Assembly: GCA_938038975.1 (NCBI GenBank)
Contig: CALHVP010000268.1
Coordinates: 1-34,824, forward strand
DNA length: 34,824 bases
Direction: 5' to 3'
From: an uncultured Maribacter sp.
Lineage (GTDB): Bacteria; Bacteroidota; Bacteroidia; Flavobacteriales; Flavobacteriaceae
Each line of letters starts with the position of its first letter. Position 1 is the stretch's first letter. Positions 27,937 to 34,824 of the stretch are shown here, one piece after another. The position numbers and the translations under genes were made by a program. The notes beneath the pieces are model-generated. The model was given only the letters and a program-made list of their open reading frames with translations. It was not told where the DNA came from and searched no databases.

Positions 27937-30183
27937 TTATCGTATTACGGTAATGGTGCCTTGTTTAAGCACCTCCCTGGCATTTCTAATTTTATAGTAG
28001 AAAACCATATTTTGTTTGGTGAAGGCCGTTGAGGTCTGTGGCCAATTGTTTTTGTAATCAAATTCATTTACTACCTCTTGCCCTTGCTCATTATATATAA
28101 TAACGTTTACATCAGGCTTATTCGAATAGGAGTTAGGTATAACCCATTGGTCATTAATTCCATCTCCGTTTACTGTAATTACATTAGGCACTTTAAAGGT
28201 GTCCAAAATACTAACGGTAACTTGTTTAATAATTTCACAATTATCTATACTGGCAACTAGTGTATACGTTCCTGGTTCTGTAAACGTAACGCTATCGGAA
28301 TTACTCATTTCTTGGTTGGTGCTATTCATCCATCTATATGCAGTTCCACCACTTGCTCTTACTGTTCTAGAAGTCCCCTCTGGAATTACAATGGCTCCTG
28401 CAGGATCTAAAGTAATTAGGTTTTCATCTAGGGGTGAAATGATGATTTCATTAGAAGGTAATGCACAACCATCTCTTTGCAAAACCAATTGGTATGTTCC
28501 TGTTTCACTTATGGTAAGTGCGGCATCAGAAGTGGATACGGTTACGCCATCCTTTTGCCATTCATATGTAGTCGTAGATAAGTCTGTAGAGGTACTTATA
28601 GTAACTACATCAGATGCGCTACAATACACAGTGCTTGTACTGGTAATACTTAACGTTTCACTGGTAAGTAATTGTACTGGTAAGGTATTGGATGTTTCAT
28701 TGTATGCGTCCAAAACTGCGTTTACAAGGTAATCGCCATTTTCTGCGTTGGAAGCTAAACTTATAGAGCTCCCTGTTTGTCCAGCTACATCTACTCCGTT
28801 TTTTTGCCATTGATATGTGAAGGCTGCTAACAAGTCTGCAGTAACATCTGTTTTTGATGCATTTGAAGCAATAGCATTTACCGTTTTCACTTCTAAAACC
28901 ATGGTTGTACTTACACAATCTGTGTATGCCGTTGCATAATCAGCAATAAGTTCAAAAGATACTGGTGATACAGCAACTGTCGTTTCAGAGTCCTTGGTAG
29001 AACTTGTACAGGCACCTCCAGACTGCGATACTTGAGCGTAATACGTTCCTTCTTCTGTTATGGTTAATGTGTTATTCGTTTCTCCTGCAATTTCTATGCT
29101 ATTCCTAAACCATTTATATGCTGGTGTATTTGCCGTTGTACTTACACTCAAGGTTTGTGTTTGCGATGGAAGGATAACTACGTTTGCTGGATTGTCTCTG
29201 GTTACCGTATAATTGTCTGCATTGGTAAATGTGATAGCTGCAGAACGTTCGGTACAAATACCTGGAGCAGATATTTCAACTGCGTACCCTGCTTCAAAAC
29301 CAGGAGTAGCAGCGTTTACTGTATATGTTGTTCCAACAGCGCCTGGAATAACAACATCATCTTTATACCACTGATAGCTCCATGAAGGGTCAGTCATATT
29401 AATAGATAAAGTTTCCGTATCACCTGCACATAGTGCTGTAGTTGAAGGGGTAGTTATTGCAATACCTGAACCACCTGAACCAATAGTTACATCTACAATA
29501 TTGGAATCTGTGTTTCCAGAACCTGTACAAATAGGTCCGTAATCTATAAAAACACTATACATTCCACTTTGGGTTACATTTAAAGTATGTCCAGTTTCAC
29601 TGGTTAATAAGGTTCCACTTCTATACCATGAATACTGGTATGTTTCTGGATTACTAATATTATCAACCTGTAACGTAATTGCGTTGGTACTACAAATGCT
29701 TCCCGGAGGAACTCCGTCACCCGCTTCACTTATATTTAAGTTAGCCGTAATATCCATGTAATACATATTATAAGCAGCAGACTCCGCTCCTATCTTAACT
29801 GGGTCCGTACTACGAACTCTCATTTTATAGCCCTGCCCTCTAGTAGTTACTGGAACAGCAAAGCTTACATCAAAATCTGTATTTGAATTTTGGTCAGAAA
29901 CGGTAACCAATGTTTCAGGAGCAGCAAAGCTACCACTGGCATCAGATAGTTCCAAGATAAACTCATTACCTGCATTAGCAGTACCTGCCCAAGTAATACT
30001 TACAAAATATTCGTTGAACCCTCCATTTCCCGCACAAATTGCTGGCCAAGGAGAATCTCCTGCTAAATTTGGATTATCGGCTGGTTCTGGCGCGTTGATA
30101 ACAATTGCCTGTGCACTTAGTTGCATAGCGCTTAAGAGCAATAAAATAGCAGTTAAGATGTGAATTTTGGAAAAACTTTTCAT
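27937..30183 (-). CDS. T9SS type B sorting domain protein with Ig-like repeats (sprC-like)
   Basis: ORF opens at 30261. Start at 30183 (MKSFSKIHILTAILLLLSAMQLSAQ) preferred for signal peptide. Ig-like repeats (YQYSWYRSGTLLTSETGHTLNVTQSGMYSV); C-terminus FKVPNVITVNGDGINDQWVIPNSYSNKPDVNVIIYNEQGQEV. 7-bp gap to the next gene. Confidence 0.85.
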   Translation of the reverse strand: MKSFSKIHILTAILLLLSAMQLSAQAIVINAPEPADNPNLAGDSPWPAICAGNGGFNEYFVSITWAGTANAGNEFILELSDASGSFAAPETLVTVSDQNSNTDFDVSFAVPVTTRGQGYKMRVRSTDPVKIGAESAAYNMYYMDITANLNISEAGDGVPPGSICSTNAITLQVDNISNPETYQYSWYRSGTLLTSETGHTLNVTQSGMYSVFIDYGPICTGSGNTDSNIVDVTIGSGGSGIAITTPSTTALCAGDTETLSINMTDPSWSYQWYKDDVVIPGAVGTTYTVNAATPGFEAGYAVEISAPGICTERSAAITFTNADNYTVTRDNPANVVILPSQTQTLSVSTTANTPAYKWFRNSIEIAGETNNTLTITEEGTYYAQVSQSGGACTSSTKDSETTVAVSPVSFELIADYATAYTDCVSTTMVLEVKTVNAIASNASKTDVTADLLAAFTYQWQKNGVDVAGQTGSSISLASNAENGDYLVNAVLDAYNETSNTLPVQLLTSETLSITSTSTVYCSASDVVTISTSTDLSTTTYEWQKDGVTVSTSDAALTISETGTYQLVLQRDGCALPSNEIIISPLDENLITLDPAGAIVIPEGTSRTVRASGGTAYRWMNSTNQEMSNSDSVTFTEPGTYTLVASIDNCEIIKQVTVSILDTFKVPNVITVNGDGINDQWVIPNSYSNKPDVNVIIYNEQGQEVVNEFDYKNNWPQTSTAFTKQNMVFYYKIRNAREVLKQGTITVIR

Positions 30184-30379
30184 AATGATTTGTAGTTTTG
30201 GGCCCCTACTGTGTTCGAATGAAATCCCGGCTCTCTTCAGAAACCTGTCATTCAAAGACAAATATGTTCCTTTTATCGTTTTCTGAGAATTTATTGTTGT
30301 AGAGTGCTGGAAAACTGTTGTGAAAATCCTTTAATAGAAGGTCAACCCAATTTAAACACTGTGCTTCCTGCATTTTTGC

Positions 30380-30387
30380 TACTTTTG
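30380..30387 (+). promoter_or_regulatory. Putative -7 element (TAnnTTTG) for glnS
   Basis: TACTTTTG, 18 bp upstream of the glnS ATG; no clear TTTG -33 element found. Confidence 0.35.
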
Positions 30388-30405
30388 TAGCTTCAAAGAA
30401 AAGAT

Positions 30406-32091
30406 ATGAGCGAGACAACAAAGTCGTTGAATTTTATAGAGCAAATTGTAGCTGATGATTTGCAAAATGGCTACACGGAAAAAGAACTGCGATTTCGATT
30501 TCCACCTGAGCCAAATGGGTACTTACATATTGGTCATGCCAGCTCCATTTGTCTAAATTTTGGACTTGGTTTACGACACAATGCACCTGTAAATCTGCGT
30601 TTTGATGATACCAACCCAGCAAAAGAAGAGCAAGAATTCGTAGATGCTATAAAAAGAGATGTAGAATGGCTCGGATTTGAGTGGGATACCGAACGGTATG
30701 CGTCAGATTACTTCCAACAACTATACGATTGGGCAGTTCTCCTCATCAAAGAAGGAAAAGCATATGTAGATGATCAATCTTCTGAGGATATGGCTATTCA
30801 AAAAGGTACGCCAACAGAACCTGGAACAAATAGTCCAAATAGAAATAGATCTATTGAAGAGAATATTGCGCTTTTTGAATCCATGAAAAATGGAGAATTT
30901 CAAGAAGGTACACATGTACTTCGTGCCAAAATAGATATGACCTCTTCTAATATGTTAATGCGTGATCCAATCATGTATCGCGTTTTGCATAAAGCACACC
31001 ACAGAACAAATACCGATTGGTGTATTTATCCAATGTATGACTGGACACATGGAGAAAGCGATTATATAGAACAAGTGTCTCACTCTTTCTGTACACTAGA
31101 ATTCGCTATGCACAGAGAATTATACGATTGGTTTTTAGATCAGGTATATGACCCTAAGAAAACACGTCCAAAGCAAAGAGAATTTGCCAGACGTAACTTA
31201 AGTCATACTGTTGTAAGCAAAAGAAAACTAGCACAACTCGTAGAAAAAAATGTAGTAAAAGGATGGGATGATCCACGGATGCCTACTATTTCCGGACTTA
31301 AGAGAAGAGGATATACTCCAGAAAGCATTCGCAACTTTGTAGATACTATAGGTATTGCAAAACGTGATAACTTAATAGATGTTTCTCTTTTAGAATTTCA
31401 CGTAAGAGAACATCTTAATAAATTAGCTCCTAGAGTTATGGGTGTTTTAGACCCCTTAAAAGTAGTTATTACCAACTATCCTGAAGGTCAAGAGGAATGG
31501 CTAACGGCAGAAAATAGTCCAGAAGACGAAACCTTAGGCAGCCGAGAAGTACCTTTCTCTGGAGAACTATATATTGAAAAGGCCGATTTTAGAGAAGCCG
31601 CTAATAAAAAATTCTTTAGGCTTAAACTAGGTCACGAAGTGCGCCTTAAAAACGGGTATATCATTAAAGCAGAAACCTGTACGAAAGATGATGAAGGAAA
31701 TGTCACGGAGGTACAATGTACTTACGACCCTAAAAGCAAAAGTGGGAGTGGTACTGAAGAGAGCTTAAGAAGGGTGAAAGGAACCTTGCACTGGGTATCT
31801 ATAAAACATGCCGTAGCAGCAGAAGTACGTTTGTATGACCGTTTGTTTACAGATGAAAGTCCAGATACACATAAAGACCGTGATTTTATGGATTTTATAA
31901 ATCCAGATTCACTTGAGGTAATTACAGGCTATGTAGAACCTAGTTTAGCAACTGCAAAACCTGAGGAACGCTTCCAATTCCAGCGCCTGGGATACTTCTG
32001 CGTAGATTCAGATAGCACAGCAGAACGTATTGTTTTTAACAGGACAGTAGGTCTTAGAGACTCATGGGCAAAGATTCAAGAAAGCAAATAA
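30406..32091 (+). CDS. glnS: Glutaminyl-tRNA synthetase
   Basis: 561 aa; FPPEPNGYLHIGHASSICLNFGL, LRFDDTNPAKEEQEFVDAIKRDVEWLGF, HTVVSKRKL (KMSKS equivalent). Confidence 0.97.
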   Translation: MSETTKSLNFIEQIVADDLQNGYTEKELRFRFPPEPNGYLHIGHASSICLNFGLGLRHNAPVNLRFDDTNPAKEEQEFVDAIKRDVEWLGFEWDTERYASDYFQQLYDWAVLLIKEGKAYVDDQSSEDMAIQKGTPTEPGTNSPNRNRSIEENIALFESMKNGEFQEGTHVLRAKIDMTSSNMLMRDPIMYRVLHKAHHRTNTDWCIYPMYDWTHGESDYIEQVSHSFCTLEFAMHRELYDWFLDQVYDPKKTRPKQREFARRNLSHTVVSKRKLAQLVEKNVVKGWDDPRMPTISGLKRRGYTPESIRNFVDTIGIAKRDNLIDVSLLEFHVREHLNKLAPRVMGVLDPLKVVITNYPEGQEEWLTAENSPEDETLGSREVPFSGELYIEKADFREAANKKFFRLKLGHEVRLKNGYIIKAETCTKDDEGNVTEVQCTYDPKSKSGSGTEESLRRVKGTLHWVSIKHAVAAEVRLYDRLFTDESPDTHKDRDFMDFINPDSLEVITGYVEPSLATAKPEERFQFQRLGYFCVDSDSTAERIVFNRTVGLRDSWAKIQESK

Positions 32092-32142
32092 ACTAACTGG
32101 TATTTAAAATTAGTCTAAGCGCCATCTAAGTTTATACAAAAT

Positions 32143-32180
32143 AAAAAGCCCCAAATACATGATGTATTTGGGGCTTTTTT
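32143..32180. terminator. Bidirectional terminator between convergent glnS and SPFH genes
   Basis: AAAAAGCCCCAAATACAT..ATGTATTTGGGGCTTTTTT long stem with T-runs on both strands. Confidence 0.9.
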
Positions 32181-32193
32181 GTCAGTACTGTTT

Positions 32194-33129
32194 TTAGTCC
32201 TTCTTTTTAGGTTTCTCAATATGAGTCTTTTTCATAGATTCTCCGATCATGTTACTAGCTGTAAAAGAAGCTACCATATTATTCAACATATCACTACCCG
32301 CTTGAGGTGAGTTTGGCAATAAAATTAAATTGGTATTTGTTTCTTCTCCTATAGATTGTAAAGTATCATAATGCTGTGTCACCACAATCAAAGCAGAAGC
32401 TTCTTGGGAGTTAATTCCCACCTTGTTTAATACTTCAACAGATTCTTCCAAACCTCTTGCAATTTCACGACGCTGATCAGCAATTCCCATTCCTTGTAAA
32501 CGTTTGCTTTCCGCCTCGGCTTTCGCTTTTTCTACAATAAGAATACGTGCGGCATCTCCTTCAAACTGAGCTGCAATTTTTTCGCGTTCAGAAGCGTTAA
32601 TCCGGTTCATGGCTTGTTTCACTTGTGCATCTGGATCAATGTCGGTGACTAAAGTTTTTATAATATCGAAACCGTATCCAGACATCGCATCGTTCAACTC
32701 TGCCTTTACCGCTAATGCAATATCATCTTTCTTTACAAAAACATCATCTAACTTCATTTTTGGCACTTCAGCACGTACCACGTCAAATACATAAGATGTA
32801 ATCTGATCATGTGGGTAGTCTAATTGATAAAAAGCATCGTACACCTTATCTCTAATAACCCTGTACTGCACAGAAACCTTCAGTTTTACAAAAACATCAT
32901 CCAAGGTTTTTGTTTCAATCATAACATCCAACTGTTGGATTTTTAGACTCAAACGACCTGCAATCTTCTGCATTAATGGAATCTTAAATTGTAAACCAGA
33001 TTGTCTAATACTGCTAAACTTACCAAAGGTTTCAATAATGGCCGCTGTCTTTTGCTTTACTATAAAAATACTAGAAAAGGCAATGAGCGCTAATAAAATT
33101 ATAATCGGTATAAAAAAGAAATTTCCCAT
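32194..33129 (-). CDS. SPFH/band 7 domain protein, similar to plant hypersensitive-induced response (HIR) proteins
   Basis: 311 aa; N-terminal TM, VKQKTAAIIETFGKFSSIRQSGLQFKIPL, LSLKIQQLDVMIETKTLDDVFVKLKVSVQYRV, AYQLDYPHDQITSYVFDVVRAEVPK-type SPFH core. Confidence 0.9.
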   Translation of the reverse strand: MGNFFFIPIIILLALIAFSSIFIVKQKTAAIIETFGKFSSIRQSGLQFKIPLMQKIAGRLSLKIQQLDVMIETKTLDDVFVKLKVSVQYRVIRDKVYDAFYQLDYPHDQITSYVFDVVRAEVPKMKLDDVFVKKDDIALAVKAELNDAMSGYGFDIIKTLVTDIDPDAQVKQAMNRINASEREKIAAQFEGDAARILIVEKAKAEAESKRLQGMGIADQRREIARGLEESVEVLNKVGINSQEASALIVVTQHYDTLQSIGEETNTNLILLPNSPQAGSDMLNNMVASFTASNMIGESMKKTHIEKPKKKD

Positions 33130-33330
33130 AGTTTTTAGTTTTAAGGTTTATAGCAAAATACAAAAGCTTCTATTAAGTTAGTAGGTTTTTTTCTGTTATT
33201 GTTACAGCTAAGTACAAAATACAAGTGCTTGGACACATAAAATAATAGGCTGTCTCTACTTTCGAGTTTCTTTCGTATTCATATCTAGAATTACTCTAGC
33301 TTTGTGGAACATTCATTCTGTTCGTATGCT

Positions 33331-33361
33331 TTTGTTGTATAACAAACCAACTATAGGTTTG
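33331..33361 (+). promoter_or_regulatory. Consensus-matching Bacteroidota promoter (TTTG-N19-TAnnTTTG) upstream of the AraC-family gene
   Basis: TTTG at 33331-33334 and TAGGTTTG at 33354-33361, spaced by exactly 19 nt. Confidence 0.65.
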
Positions 33362-33372
33362 TTATACAACAA
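33332..33372. repeat. Perfect 17-bp inverted repeat overlapping the promoter (candidate operator)
   Basis: TTGTTGTATAACAAACC-AACTATA-GGTTTGTTATACAACAA. Each arm contains a TTGTT-N4-AACAA sub-dyad. Confidence 0.85.
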
Positions 33373-33375
33373 TAT

Positions 33376-34248
33376 ATGACTGTGAAATTGAAAGATAATG
33401 ACATCCAAATGAAGACCATTAGCTTACCAGACGAATTAAATTTAGCTTCTAAGCTGTCTATTGGGGTCTATGATTACGAAAGCACCCAAGAAATCTCCAA
33501 ACAGGAAATACTATTAAATAAAAACACCTTTAGCTTTTTACAAGAAGGAACAAAAGAGGTCTTTTTTGATAACTCTTCTTATGCTATTGATCCTTCTCAG
33601 TTTCTATTAATGAAATCTGGGCATTGTTTAATGACAGAAAAACTTTCCAATACGGCAGCACAGTACAGAAGTATCTTGTTTTTCTTTTCTAATGATGACG
33701 TGTTACAATTCCTTAGAAAGTTTGAACTTACATCTATAAAACCCACTACGTTCTATTCTACGTATTCTTTCGACTATGATGCTTTTATAAAAAGGTTTGT
33801 AGCGAGTCTTTTGGATATCTCAAAACTTTCAGCTTCTGCTCAAGACAAGCTATTACATACAAAGTTTGAAGAAATTATGTTGTACCTCATAGAATTTAAT
33901 GGTGTTTCATTTCTCTATTCCCTAATTAACCATACAGATAATCAAAGTCAACACTTTATTCAAACCATAGAGAGTAACCAATTAAACAGACTCACGATTA
34001 AGGAACTATCCTTCCTCTCCAACATGAGCGTGTCTACTTTTAAAAGAGAATTTCAAAAACATTTTAATAGTTCACCTAGCAAGTGGTTCCAGGACAAACG
34101 ACTAGAACATTCGGCTTTTTTATTAAAAAACAAATCCAAGCGACCGTCAGATATATATGAAGAGGTTGGTTATGAGAATCTATCGAACTTTATACAAGCC
34201 TTTAAGCTAAAGTTTGGCGTAACACCCAAACAGTTTCAGTCAACTTGA
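33376..34248 (+). CDS. AraC family transcriptional regulator
   Basis: 290-aa ORF; C-terminal AraC HTH (LTIKELSFLSNMSVSTFKREFQKHFNSSPSKWFQDKRLEHSAFLLKNKSKRPSDIYEEVGYENLSNFIQAFKLKFGVTPKQFQ). Alternative start at 33409 is plausible. Confidence 0.92.
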   Translation: MTVKLKDNDIQMKTISLPDELNLASKLSIGVYDYESTQEISKQEILLNKNTFSFLQEGTKEVFFDNSSYAIDPSQFLLMKSGHCLMTEKLSNTAAQYRSILFFFSNDDVLQFLRKFELTSIKPTTFYSTYSFDYDAFIKRFVASLLDISKLSASAQDKLLHTKFEEIMLYLIEFNGVSFLYSLINHTDNQSQHFIQTIESNQLNRLTIKELSFLSNMSVSTFKREFQKHFNSSPSKWFQDKRLEHSAFLLKNKSKRPSDIYEEVGYENLSNFIQAFKLKFGVTPKQFQST

Positions 34249-34304
34249 ACCTTTACCAACACTTTTTGAACTGAATCAAACACAACTTAGAGTGCCTCCC
34301 GTCA

Positions 34305-34312
34305 TAAATTTG
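34305..34312 (+). promoter_or_regulatory. Putative -7 element (TAnnTTTG) for the PEBP gene
   Basis: TAAATTTG, 23 bp upstream of ATG 34336; within a 9-bp inverted repeat AAATTTGTT / AACAAATTT. Confidence 0.35.
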
Positions 34313-34335
34313 TTCCATAATTAAAAACAAATTTT

Positions 34336-34824
34336 ATGAAAAAATCACATTTTATTTTAGCGGTACTCCTTACCATATCAACGACTGTATTTAGTCAAAA
34401 AACATTTACTTTAACCAGCAATGACTTAGGTGGCTCTGCAACTATCAATGAAGAGTTTAATGGTTTTGGTTGTACGGGAACAAACCAATCTCCACAACTA
34501 TCTTGGGCAAATGCACCAGAAGGCACTAAAAGTTTTGCTGTAACAATGTATGACCCAGATGCTCCTACGGGTAGTGGATGGTGGCATTGGGTTGTATTTG
34601 ATATTCCAGCTACGGCTACAGAATTGGTGTCGGGAGCAGGAAACACAGCGCTTAATTTAATACCAAAAGGTACAATTCAAAGTATTACAGATTATGGCGC
34701 TATGGGCTATGGCGGACCATGCCCACCTGAAGGGCACGGTGTACATGAGTACATTATAACGGTATACGCATTAAAAACAGATACCCTTGGCTTAGATGAA
34801 AACACCAATGCTGCTATTGTTGGG
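34336..34824 (+). CDS. YbhB/YbcL-type phosphatidylethanolamine-binding protein (Raf kinase inhibitor-like), truncated by window end
   Basis: MKKSHFILAVLLTISTTVFSQKTFTLTSNDLGGSATINEEFNGFGCTGTNQSPQLSWANAPEGTKSFAVTMYDPDAPTGSGWWHWVVFDIPA...GYGGPCPPEGHGVHEYIITVYAL. Confidence 0.92.
   Translation, partial: MKKSHFILAVLLTISTTVFSQKTFTLTSNDLGGSATINEEFNGFGCTGTNQSPQLSWANAPEGTKSFAVTMYDPDAPTGSGWWHWVVFDIPATATELVSGAGNTALNLIPKGTIQSITDYGAMGYGGPCPPEGHGVHEYIITVYALKTDTLGLDENTNAAIVG

Noticed and set aside
28199-28732. 177-aa plus-strand ORF antisense to the sprC-like gene
   Set aside because: Shadow ORF; the minus-strand frame has a signal peptide, Ig-like repeats and a type B sorting domain.
34395-34646. 83-aa minus-strand ORF at the window end
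   Set aside because: Antisense to a clear PEBP (YbhB/YbcL) coding sequence that is missing from the track only because it is truncated.
1-34824. Mobile element or phage content
   Set aside because: No transposase, integrase, phage structural gene or flanking target-site duplication seen by eye.

Overview
Bacteroidota window, very likely Flavobacteriaceae: AT-rich, TAnnTTTG promoter-like motifs, T9SS type B sorting domains and family-typical gene content. The centrepiece (about 9.36-30.2 kb, minus strand) is a sprC-sprD-sprB-sprF-like gliding/adhesin locus. In transcription order it encodes a 748-aa type B CTD protein, a PorP/SprF-type barrel fused to a coiled coil and two SPOR-like domains, a giant 4879-aa SprB-repeat adhesin, and a stand-alone PorP/SprF protein. 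The left flank carries a PorE-like OmpA protein with a SPOR-like domain, a 58-aa membrane protein missed by the ORF track, a DUF4837 lipoprotein, a LysM lytic transglycosylase, pgk, holB, a DoxX-like gene, tRNA-Cys and folB. The right flank carries glnS, an SPFH protein similar to plant HIR proteins, an AraC-family regulator and a truncated PEBP (YbhB/YbcL) gene. The main observations are: (1) the giant adhesin looks built from a seven-domain super-repeat of about 1.8-1.9 kb; (2) a non-SprB jelly-roll-like domain is nested inside one of its repeats; (3) SPOR-like domains are shared by the barrel protein and the distant OmpA protein; (4) a perfect 17-bp inverted repeat coincides exactly with a consensus Bacteroidota promoter before the AraC gene; (5) mutually exclusive hairpins and a weak terminator lie in the long leader of the giant gene. 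No CRISPR arrays, transposases or phage genes were seen. All calls were made by eye, without database searches.
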